Assembly: GCA_002310035.1 (NCBI GenBank)
Contig: DBYC01000014.1
Coordinates: 1 to 41,740 of the forward strand
Source: a bacterium UBP6_UBA1196
GTDB lineage: Bacteria; UBP6; UBA1177
Direction of reading: 5' to 3'
DNA length: 41,740 nt
Position numbers and translations under genes: made by a program. Below are positions 34,423 to 41,740 of this stretch, piece by piece. The notes under the pieces were generated by a model that was given only the letters and a program-made list of their open reading frames with translations, had not been told where the DNA came from and did no database searches. Numbering within the stretch: position 1 is the first letter of the stretch; each line of letters begins with the position of its first letter.

Positions 34423-35103
34423 ATGAGTGAAAATGCTATTCTGACACTGGAAAACATAAAAAAATCCTACTTCGTCGAAGGTCACAGGATCGATGTCCTG
34501 CGCGGCGTCAACCTGACGATGAAAGCAGGTGAACGACTTTCTCTGACAGGAAAAAGCGGTTCGGGAAAATCAACTTTACTCAATATTATGGCGACATTGG
34601 AAAAACCCGACAGCGGCAGACTGCTCATCAAAGGCGAAGATCCGGCAAAGTTTTCCGATTCCAGACTCAGTGCTTTCAGAAACCGTGAAATCGGCATAGT
34701 TTTCCAGTTTCACCATCTTCTGCCAGAATTCACCGCCGTAGAAAACGCGGCGATCCCGCTCATGCTGACATGTCCGAAAAAAGAATCGCTTGAAAAGGCC
34801 GCGACCATGCTTGAAAGAGTCGGACTTTCTCACAGACTCAACCACAAACCGGCCGAACTTTCGGGCGGAGAACAGCAGCGCGTCGCCATCGCCAGGGCAC
34901 TTGTCACCGAGCCGTCGCTCCTTTTGATGGACGAACCGACAGGAAATCTGGACAACGAGACAGGAAAAATGATAATAGCACTCATTCTTTCCATTGCCGA
35001 GGAAAGAAATTTGACGACCCTTTTCGTCACGCACAACCGTGAATTTGCTGCCGAAATGGGGAGAGGAATTGAGATAAATGAAGGTGTGGTTGGCGATTTA
35101 TGA
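34423..35103 (+). CDS. lolD: Lipoprotein-releasing ABC transporter ATP-binding protein
   Basis: A 226-aa ATPase: Walker A GKSGSGKST (43-51), Q-loop FQFHHLLPEFTAVEN near 91-105, signature LSGGEQQR near 147-154, Walker B LLLMDEPTGNLD near 167-178 and switch His in FVTHNRE. 'FQFHHLLPEFTA.EN' is characteristic of LolD. It powers the permease encoded directly upstream, 25 bp apart. GAGG precedes the ATG. Its stop overlaps the bamA start (ATGA at 35100-35103), coupling lipoprotein export and outer-membrane protein assembly. Confidence 0.94.
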   Translation: MSENAILTLENIKKSYFVEGHRIDVLRGVNLTMKAGERLSLTGKSGSGKSTLLNIMATLEKPDSGRLLIKGEDPAKFSDSRLSAFRNREIGIVFQFHHLLPEFTAVENAAIPLMLTCPKKESLEKAATMLERVGLSHRLNHKPAELSGGEQQRVAIARALVTEPSLLLMDEPTGNLDNETGKMIIALILSIAEERNLTTLFVTHNREFAAEMGRGIEINEGVVGDL

Positions 35104-37433
35104 ATAAATTTCTGCTTTTTGCGCTGCTCTTTTTTCTAATTTTCCCTCTGTCCGCACTTCAGGTGGACGACATTGCCGTTGAGGGAAACACGAGAACGGA
35201 ACAGTCGATCGTGACCCAGTTTTTCAAGGAAAAACGGGATTACAGCGAAAAGGAAATAAACGAGATCCTTACAAAAATCATTGAAATCGAGATTTTCGAG
35301 GATGTCTCTGTCTTTTATATCCCCGAAAAACGCACGCTCAAATTCAAGGTCGTCGAGTTCCCGATAGTCAGGTCGGTGAAATTTTCCGGGAACAAGAAAA
35401 TCGATGACGACGACATCAAGGAAGTTCTCACAGTAAAAAAGAACGAGCTTCTCGACATGAACAAAATCAGCAAAAATTCCGCCGCGATTTTAAGAGTTTA
35501 CCACGACAAAGGATTCCTTTCTGCTACTATTGACGCCGATATAAAACACAACAGACAAAAACAGGAAGTCGAAATAGATTTCAAAATTTCGGAAGGCAAA
35601 AAAAGCCGCGTTAAAAAAGTTACTATCGTCGGAAACAAATATCTCGAGGAAGCTGAATTGAAAAAATACATGACTGTTCAGGAAGACAGCCTGTTTTCGA
35701 TTTTCAGCGACGGCGGCTACAAAAAAACCGCGCTCGAGGAAAGCATGGGGGCTATAACCTATCTCTACAACGAAAACGGCTTCGTCGATGTCAAAGTTTC
35801 GAAGCCGACAGTCACTATTTCAAAGGACAAACGCGACATTTATGTTTCCTACATTGTCGAGGAAGGAAAACGCTACAAAGTCGGAGAATACGCTGTCGAA
35901 GGCGATCCGCTTGACAGCGGCAAACTGCCGGACTTCAAGTTCACCCAGAAACCCGGCGAATGGTATCAGCATTCAAAAACCATCAAGGATTTCGAGAGAA
36001 TAAAAAGCATTTACGGCGACGAAGGCTATCCTTTCGTAGAAATTCTTCCAGGCAGGCACCTTGACGACAAAAACCAGTCAGTCGACATGAATTTCATTGT
36101 CAGAAAAGGGGAAAAATGCTTCATTGAGGAAATCGCGTTCACTGGAAATGAGAGAACGCGCGACAAGGTTCTGCGCCGCGAAATGGATATTTCCGAAGGT
36201 GACCTTTACAACTATTCCGACCAGAAAGAGAGCGAATACAACCTTAAAAGAACAGGCTTCTACGACGAAGTGAAAATAGAGGTCGTCCGCGGTTCGTCGC
36301 CGAATATGGCAAAAATGGTCGTCACTGTAAAAGAACGCAAAAGCGGAACTTTCAATGTCGGCGCGGGTTTCTCCTCGTTCGAAAGTTTCCTCCTGAACGC
36401 AAAAGTCGAACAGAACAACTTTCTGGGTTACGGCCAGAGCCTGAGCCTTGCAGGACAACTCAGCAAAATGAGACGCGAAATCAGCCTGAGTTTTTATGAA
36501 CCGTGGTTCGTTGATTCGAATGTCTCGTTCAATATTTCGTTTTACTACAGATATCTGAACTACGATTCTGACATATACGAATATTATGCCGACTACAGCC
36601 AGAACAGTTTCGGCTTCAGCGTGACATTCGGTATTCCGCTTGCGAAGTACCTGAGAGCGTATCTCGGCTACAAACTGAAAAAAGTTGACATCAACGGCGC
36701 GACAGAACACCAGATGAACTACCTTTACCGCGACATTTTCTCTTCCGGTCTTACCGCGAGACTCGCTCTGGACATGAGAAACGACAGAATGTATGCGACA
36801 AAAGGCGTCTACATCATCGGCGGAGCGGAATATTTCCCGCGCTGGATGGGAAGTGACGAGGACATCCTCAACCTCGACTTCAACTTCAGATGGTATCAGG
36901 AACTTTTCTGGGGCATTATTTTCAGAACGAATATCGACATCGGCTATAATATTCATCTTCAGAACAAATCGCTGCCCTATGCCGAAAGATTCAAGCTGGG
37001 CGGGATGTACAGTGTACGCGGATATCCGTTCTATTCGATCGGCCCGAACCATGACCGTTCCGATACCGAATACAATATCCCGTCTGACGGAAAAGATCCG
37101 ACAAGCTCGACCTATCCTTACATCATCGGCGGCGACAAGCAGTTCATAATGAACAACGAACTTGAAATTCCAGTCGTTAAGGCGATGAGGATCAGCATCG
37201 TCGGATTCGTTGACCTCGGCAACTCCTGGGCTAAGGACGAGCATCTTTTCTACATAAATTCAAAGGACAAGGATATTTACAACCTTCCGCTCGGTGTTTT
37301 GTGGAGCGCAGGATTCGGTCTGCGCTGGGTAACGCCGATGGCTCCGCTTTCGTTCGAATGGGGATTCCCGCTCACACCGCGGCCTGGAGACCCGAAATTC
37401 CAGTTCGAGTTCAATATCAAAAACTCCTTCTGA
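35100..37433 (+). CDS. bamA: Outer membrane protein assembly factor BamA
   Basis: A 777-aa Omp85 protein. Signal peptide (residues 1-20, ending PLSALQ) is followed by five POTRA-type repeats to about residue 425, with recurring 'V..i.v.Gn.....' patterns (DDIAVEGNTRTE, VRSVKFSGNKKIDD, VKKVTIVGNKY, FIEEIAFTGNERTRD). A 16-strand barrel then runs to the end with GGMYSVRGYPFYS, the conserved VRGY/F loop of lid loop 6. The last residue is Phe, the usual outer-membrane signal. It inserts beta-barrel proteins into the outer membrane and lies in one operon with the lol genes. Confidence 0.95.
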   Translation: MNKFLLFALLFFLIFPLSALQVDDIAVEGNTRTEQSIVTQFFKEKRDYSEKEINEILTKIIEIEIFEDVSVFYIPEKRTLKFKVVEFPIVRSVKFSGNKKIDDDDIKEVLTVKKNELLDMNKISKNSAAILRVYHDKGFLSATIDADIKHNRQKQEVEIDFKISEGKKSRVKKVTIVGNKYLEEAELKKYMTVQEDSLFSIFSDGGYKKTALEESMGAITYLYNENGFVDVKVSKPTVTISKDKRDIYVSYIVEEGKRYKVGEYAVEGDPLDSGKLPDFKFTQKPGEWYQHSKTIKDFERIKSIYGDEGYPFVEILPGRHLDDKNQSVDMNFIVRKGEKCFIEEIAFTGNERTRDKVLRREMDISEGDLYNYSDQKESEYNLKRTGFYDEVKIEVVRGSSPNMAKMVVTVKERKSGTFNVGAGFSSFESFLLNAKVEQNNFLGYGQSLSLAGQLSKMRREISLSFYEPWFVDSNVSFNISFYYRYLNYDSDIYEYYADYSQNSFGFSVTFGIPLAKYLRAYLGYKLKKVDINGATEHQMNYLYRDIFSSGLTARLALDMRNDRMYATKGVYIIGGAEYFPRWMGSDEDILNLDFNFRWYQELFWGIIFRTNIDIGYNIHLQNKSLPYAERFKLGGMYSVRGYPFYSIGPNHDRSDTEYNIPSDGKDPTSSTYPYIIGGDKQFIMNNELEIPVVKAMRISIVGFVDLGNSWAKDEHLFYINSKDKDIYNLPLGVLWSAGFGLRWVTPMAPLSFEWGFPLTPRPGDPKFQFEFNIKNSF

Positions 37434-37443
37434 CGGGTCGCGC

Positions 37444-38424
37444 ATGGAAAAGACTTGGTTTTTGACCGCACTCTCAGTTCTCTTTATCATCATTTATTTT
37501 TGCTGCGGCTGCACAAAAAAACCTGAAGTCCAGAATATAACTTTTTCCGGCATGGGAACGATTCTTTCGGTGATTTACGCCGGCGAACGGAACGAAGCTG
37601 CCGAAAATGCGGTGAAAAAAGACGCCGAAACCGTCGAAAACGAGCTTAGCTACTACAAAGAATCGAGTTTCGTTTCCATTCTCAACCGTGAAGCACACGC
37701 AAAAGAAACTGCCGTTCCGCCGCATGTATGCGGACTTATTGAAAAAAGCCTTGAATACGGCAAAATGAGCGGCGGTTTTTTCGATATCACATACAAAAGC
37801 ACCGGCGCTCTTTGGGAAAGCAGCGGGAACAAGATCCCTGACGATAAGATTATTGATGAAAAACAACGCTTTGTCGGCGAAGACAAGCTGAATGTCAACT
37901 GCTCTGAAAACAAAATCAAATTTGCAGGCGACGGAGTAAAAATCGATCTCGGCGGAGTTGCAAAAGGTTATGCCATTGACAGAGCAGGCGAAATCCTGAA
38001 AAAATACGGAATAGAAAATTTCATCGTCAATTACGGCGGCGACATGCTGATCTGCGGAAACAAAGCTGGAAAACCGTGGACAGTCGGCATCAGGAATCCG
38101 GCCAACCAGTCTGAAATATTAAAGAAAATCGAATTGAGCTCAGGATGTACCGCAGTTGCCACAAGCGGCGATTATGAGCGCTTTTTTGTGATCGAAGGGC
38201 AGACTTTTTCGCACATAGTGAACCCTAAAACCGGCCATCCCGTCAAAGGCGCGAAATCGGTAACGGCAATCGGTAAAAACGCGGCTTCGACCGATGCAGC
38301 CGCGACAGCCGTTTCGGTCGCTCTGCACGAAAAAGAAGCAGTTAAAAAAATTATGGAATTTTTTAATGTGAAAATATATACTCTGGACGGCGATGATTCG
38401 GTTTTGACCGAATGGCAGCTTTAA
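37444..38424 (+). CDS. apbE: FAD:protein FMN transferase (ApbE), lipoprotein
   Basis: A 326-aa ApbE-family protein: signal peptide with lipobox FCCGC (lipidated Cys near residue 23), FSGMGTILSVIY, GGFFDITYKSTGALW near 115-129, IDLGGVAKGYAIDRA near 178-192, NYGGDMLICG near 208-217, FSHIVNPKTGHPV near 259-271 and AASTDAAATAV near 281-291. It covalently attaches FMN from FAD to Thr/Ser of periplasmic flavoproteins such as Rnf/Nqr subunits. No such target is in this window. It lies 10 bp after bamA, and a weak ribosome site precedes the ATG. Confidence 0.93.
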   Translation: MEKTWFLTALSVLFIIIYFCCGCTKKPEVQNITFSGMGTILSVIYAGERNEAAENAVKKDAETVENELSYYKESSFVSILNREAHAKETAVPPHVCGLIEKSLEYGKMSGGFFDITYKSTGALWESSGNKIPDDKIIDEKQRFVGEDKLNVNCSENKIKFAGDGVKIDLGGVAKGYAIDRAGEILKKYGIENFIVNYGGDMLICGNKAGKPWTVGIRNPANQSEILKKIELSSGCTAVATSGDYERFFVIEGQTFSHIVNPKTGHPVKGAKSVTAIGKNAASTDAAATAVSVALHEKEAVKKIMEFFNVKIYTLDGDDSVLTEWQL

Positions 38425-38445
38425 TGGCGGGAAAATAGGTGTCGA

Positions 38446-41400
38446 ATGAAATGTTTTTACTGTTCATGGCTTGATGAAAGCAAAGAGGCCGGAATTTGTG
38501 TCGGCTGCGGCAAAGAACTCGGTCGGTTTTGCCCGGTATGCAAAATAAAATATGACAAAAACGCGAAATTCTGCATGTCGTGCGGCGGAAAACTTGAAGA
38601 ACTTTCCGGCGGAAAAGCAAAAGAGCAGACTGCTGAAACCGCCAGGAATCAAGGTCACGGCGGCATAGAGATCGAGTTTGACGACGATCTTCCGCGCGGC
38701 TTTTCCGAAAAAGGGGCCGAATCCTCCGAAAACGAAAAAAGCGAAAGTTTTCTTGAAATCGATCTCGGCATCGAAGCTGCGCCAGACAACGAAAATCCAG
38801 GTGAAAAGACACTGAAAGTCCAGACTGCTCCCGACAAAAAACCCCGTCCTACGATCGAAATAAAAATAAATGACGAGCCGGATCCGCAGGAATCTGAACC
38901 GAAACTCGACCTGCAGTTCGAAAATAAAGTTCTTGAACAGAAGAAAAAAGAGAAGGAACGCCGCAGCAGAACAACTCTGGAAGCCATCGAAAACGAAAAA
39001 TCGTCAGGTGATTTCATAACAAAATGGGATTCTGCGAAAGATTTTTTCAAAGAAACAAAAAAGAAAGAAGAACCGAAAAAAGCCCAAGACAGTTTCGATG
39101 CACTTTTTGCGGAACTCACTTCACTGACAACAGAAGTCACCAAGGATGCGACAGAAGTTCTCCAGCGGCATACCAAGGAAATATTCGAACCTGAACCTGA
39201 AGAACAGGAAGAAATAACATTGGATTTAGAGCCCGACACAACAGTACCTCAGGAAAAAATTCCCGAAAAAACACCAGAAACGATTCATGAAACAGAACCG
39301 GAAGAAATAAAAGAAGCGGAATCAGCTGCTCCTGCCGTCGAAGAAAACGTCGAGATCGAAATAGACACCAAACCGGAAACAGCTGCGGCAGCTGCAACCG
39401 TTGCGGCAAATACGGCTTCGGATCAGGAAGCTGAGTATATTCTTGTAAAAAAGGCTTCGGACTACACTCTGAAACCTTACACGGTCCACGAAAACTACGA
39501 TGTTTCTTTTGACAAAATGATTGAAGAAACCGTTCTGCCGGAATTCAGTGAATCGTGCATTCCGATGCTCAGAAAAATCGAACAGAATTTCCGCGTATGC
39601 AAAGGCGGCCTGTTTTTCCTGCGCGGTACCGCCGGAATTGGAAAAGGATGTTTTTTTGGAAAGATGAAAGATTTTTCCGAGAAAAACGACAAATCCGATG
39701 ACACTGCTTTCAGAGTTGTCGCAAGCGACGCCAATATTTTCGATTTTGACTTCATGATTTTTATCAACCTTATAAAAAAATTGATGAAAATCAGCGGAAG
39801 CAATCCGGCGGAAGCAGGCAAAAAAATCGAAACTCTTTTCGGGGATGCACTTCCTGACGGGAAAAAAGAGTGCCTCAATGCTCTTGTGTGCCTCAATTTC
39901 GTGCCGCTCAAGACAAAGCTGCCGAAACATGATATGGAGTATCTTCTTTCCTACATCATGTATTGTCTCAGCCGAAACAAGCCGGTCCTGTGGATTGTCA
40001 ACAACGCTAATGTGCTGAATGTCAGGACAATAAAATTCCTTTCGAACCTCCGCTCCCTTTTCGACTGTGCTCCGCTTGCTGTTATCTGCATAGTCACTCC
40101 GGATGCGCCGGTACTTGCCGATGCCGACAAGGAAAACATCTATGATTTCAAAGGTTTTGAACAGGAAAAACTGCTTTCTGCGATATTTTCATCCCTCGGC
40201 ACGAAACGGATCCCGGCAGAAATGGAAAAACTTCTCCGTGAAAAATCCGGCGGCAACATGCTCTTCACGACCCAGCTCACTGAATATCTTAAGGATCTCG
40301 GTCTTATCTTTGAAATGAAAGGAAGCTGGCGTTTTGCCAAGCTCCCGGACGATTTCGCGTGCCCCGACAACATTGATGATCTTATCGCCAAACGAGTTTC
40401 CCTCCTTTCGGAAGATCTTTCGGTCACGCTGAAGGAATTCACACTTCTAAATCTGGATTCCGTTCCGAAGACATTTTTCACTCTTGTTTCGACTACCGGC
40501 TCGGAATGTGTTGATGAACTTGTCAAAAAAGGTTTCCTTGCATGCGACGGCGACTCGCTGCAGTTCTCGGCGAAAGCAATCTATGCCGCTCTGAAAAAGA
40601 CAATAAAGATAGGAAAAGCGGAGCGGGCTTTCTATCGCGGGACAGTGGAAAAACTCACTACGACCGATCTCGAAATCCCTTCGATCAACAGGCACTGGCT
40701 GCTTTTAAGTTATATAAATCTTGGCGGAATAGTTGACAAACAGATGAATTCATTCCTGTTTTCGTCAGCCATCTACATGGAAAAACTCGGATTTTTCGAA
40801 ATTTCGCAACGCTGTTACCAGACAATAATTTCCTCTTTCGAAGCCGATGACACCGAAGACGATTTCAGGATCCTGCCTGAAATCAAAAACGCAAGACTTT
40901 GGAGGATCGTCGAACCGCAGTGGGCAAAAATCTTTTGGGAAAAACTGCTTACCTATGCAAAGCAGCACTTTGACTATCATCTCGAGATGCTCGCTAAATC
41001 GGAACTTCTCCTTATGGATGAAAAAAACATCAACTTCCCGGCCGTCGCCGACATCATAAAAAAATTTCACATCGCCGGATGTTACGAAGACGAGTTCCGC
41101 CTTATTGACAAAACCACTGATATCCTCATCGAAGGCGGGAACCATCTTGAAGCGAACACTTTCGCTGTCCGCGGCTATAAACTTCTCCGTGATGTAATTG
41201 TAAAATCTGACGGAAAAGGCGTTTTCCCGGCTGAATTCATCTATATCCTTTATATAAGAAGCGCTTGTAAACTTGCCGAGATCTGCATCATGCTCAAAAA
41301 TTTCCCGCAAGCGACAACGATTCTGGAAGAAGCTCTCAACTATGCGGAAAAATTCGGTATTTCCTATTTCAAATCCAAAATAATGTTCCTTCTCGGAAAA

Positions 41401-41580
41401 ATCAGGATGATGAACCACGAACCCTGGGAAGAGCTCGTCAAAGAAGGATTTTCGAATGCCCTCATCGGCATGGATTTCTCCATTCTCAAGGCGTTTCTTC
41501 ACTTTTTTGAAGAACAGGGACTTGAAAATAAAGAATGGGTCCTTCCTTTCCTAGAGTATAAAAACTGCATGAATTTTTAA
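38446..41580 (+). CDS. Double zinc-ribbon protein with STAND/AAA-like ATPase domain and helical repeats
   Basis: A 1044-aa multi-domain protein. The N-terminus holds two zinc ribbons (Cys3/6/18/21 and Cys29/32/43/46). Next comes a long charged, Glu/Lys/Pro-rich low-complexity linker (about 55-340) with an Ala run near 318-325. A P-loop-like NTPase domain starts with GTAGIGKGC (394-402), where the usual Ser/Thr after Gly-Lys is Gly. The Walker-B-like strand is LWIVNNANVL (515-524), with Asn in place of Asp/Glu. The C-terminal half (about 650-1044) is helical, TPR-like. This layout fits STAND-type signalling or scaffold proteins, but ATP hydrolysis is doubtful. It lies 21 bp after apbE. Confidence 0.8.
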   Translation: MKCFYCSWLDESKEAGICVGCGKELGRFCPVCKIKYDKNAKFCMSCGGKLEELSGGKAKEQTAETARNQGHGGIEIEFDDDLPRGFSEKGAESSENEKSESFLEIDLGIEAAPDNENPGEKTLKVQTAPDKKPRPTIEIKINDEPDPQESEPKLDLQFENKVLEQKKKEKERRSRTTLEAIENEKSSGDFITKWDSAKDFFKETKKKEEPKKAQDSFDALFAELTSLTTEVTKDATEVLQRHTKEIFEPEPEEQEEITLDLEPDTTVPQEKIPEKTPETIHETEPEEIKEAESAAPAVEENVEIEIDTKPETAAAAATVAANTASDQEAEYILVKKASDYTLKPYTVHENYDVSFDKMIEETVLPEFSESCIPMLRKIEQNFRVCKGGLFFLRGTAGIGKGCFFGKMKDFSEKNDKSDDTAFRVVASDANIFDFDFMIFINLIKKLMKISGSNPAEAGKKIETLFGDALPDGKKECLNALVCLNFVPLKTKLPKHDMEYLLSYIMYCLSRNKPVLWIVNNANVLNVRTIKFLSNLRSLFDCAPLAVICIVTPDAPVLADADKENIYDFKGFEQEKLLSAIFSSLGTKRIPAEMEKLLREKSGGNMLFTTQLTEYLKDLGLIFEMKGSWRFAKLPDDFACPDNIDDLIAKRVSLLSEDLSVTLKEFTLLNLDSVPKTFFTLVSTTGSECVDELVKKGFLACDGDSLQFSAKAIYAALKKTIKIGKAERAFYRGTVEKLTTTDLEIPSINRHWLLLSYINLGGIVDKQMNSFLFSSAIYMEKLGFFEISQRCYQTIISSFEADDTEDDFRILPEIKNARLWRIVEPQWAKIFWEKLLTYAKQHFDYHLEMLAKSELLLMDEKNINFPAVADIIKKFHIAGCYEDEFRLIDKTTDILIEGGNHLEANTFAVRGYKLLRDVIVKSDGKGVFPAEFIYILYIRSACKLAEICIMLKNFPQATTILEEALNYAEKFGISYFKSKIMFLLGKIRMMNHEPWEELVKEGFSNALIGMDFSILKAFLHFFEEQGLENKEWVLPFLEYKNCMNF

Positions 41581-41614
41581 CAGACAGGCAGATTCACGGA
41601 CTTTCCGGGATTTT

Positions 41615-41740
41615 CTAAATTTTCCAACCTAAAAATTTCTTATTTTTCAAGAGCTCTCTGATTTTAAAGGATTCTGTTTCAGAGTCCGTAGACGGCACAC
41701 TGTTGTTGAAGAGATTCCGGATACAGGAAGAAGAGAGCCG
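41615..41740 (-). CDS. Possible C-terminus of a minus-strand gene (partial)
   Basis: On the minus strand the last 41 codons before a TAG at 41615-41617 are open to the window edge and end in a plausible amphipathic, basic tail (FKIRELLKNK, then KFLGWKI). There is no family match, and the opposite strand is also open over most of this stretch, so coding status is uncertain. The 34 bp between this stop and the zinc-ribbon gene show no clear terminator. Confidence 0.3.
   Translation of the reverse strand, partial: RLSSSCIRNLFNNSVPSTDSETESFKIRELLKNKKFLGWKI

Noticed and set aside
34392..34430. Repeated ATGAGTGA at the end of lolC/E and the start of lolD as a duplicated start
   Set aside because: The first copy is followed at once by an in-frame stop; it is probably chance.
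36078..37244. A 388-codon open frame antisense to bamA
   Set aside because: It mirrors the bamA codon pattern on the other strand, has no ribosome site or family match, and bamA itself is certain.
39385..39420. Alanine-codon run as a simple-sequence phase-variation tract
   Set aside because: Codons are mixed rather than a uniform repeat unit, so slippage is unlikely.

Overview
The window looks like chromosomal DNA of a Gram-negative bacterium. Outer-membrane biogenesis genes (bamA, lolC/E-type permease, lolD, an MCE/MlaD protein, an RND transporter C-terminus), several lipoproteins and an LPS/capsule-type locus all point to a diderm. The Asp/Ser-rich lipoprotein linker, the Ser/Thr kinase-WD40 protein, RdgC-like genes and DUF4416 suggest an uncultivated lineage related to Myxococcota/'deltaproteobacteria'. 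That placement is inference; there is no rRNA or marker gene to settle it. Genes are packed tightly, often with 4-nt ATGA stop/start overlaps. No gene-free stretch exceeds 300 bp, and I saw no tRNA, rRNA, CRISPR array or insertion sequence.

Layout. (1) 1-72: the last codons of an RND transporter (+). (2) 2904 to 181 (-): mlaD, a PqiC-like lipoprotein, prs. (3) 3066-7437 (+): small Pro-rich secreted peptide, an rdgC-like pair, YycJ-type metallo-hydrolase, tatD with a repeat-derived tail, and a GT22 mannosyltransferase. (4) 7647-7910 (+): a Cys-rich secreted protein ending at a bidirectional terminator. (5) 17426 to 7972 (-): YgjV-like membrane protein, 3-methyladenine glycosylase, DUF4416, recC, Ser/Thr kinase with WD40 repeats, hotdog thioesterase and UDP-glucuronate decarboxylase. 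(6) 17598-21014 (+): a large Asp/Ser-rich lipoprotein and UDP-glucose dehydrogenase. (7) 32350 to 21023 (-): a polysaccharide locus with an EpsG-type polymerase, GT2, flippase, three different ATP-grasp proteins, an opine dehydrogenase, GNAT, DegT aminotransferase, rfbA and rfbB. (8) 32529-41580 (+): EF-hand-like repeat protein, lolC/E, lolD, bamA, apbE and a zinc-ribbon/STAND-like protein. A possible C-terminus of a minus-strand gene lies at the right edge.

How the genes work together. rfbA and rfbB without rfbC/rfbD, followed by a HATK-type aminotransferase and a GNAT, should make a dTDP-4-(acyl)amino-4,6-dideoxyhexose. ugd and the UXS-type decarboxylase would supply UDP-glucuronate and UDP-xylose. 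The opine dehydrogenase together with one free-standing ATP-grasp ligase, one TupA-like and one 'sugar-transfer' ATP-grasp protein suggests a surface polysaccharide decorated with an opine or amino acid through amide bonds. This is the most promising undescribed pathway in the window. Six intergenic promoters share one unusual architecture: TTGA/TTGC-type -35, a spacer of exactly 16 bp, and a TAAAAT-like -10.
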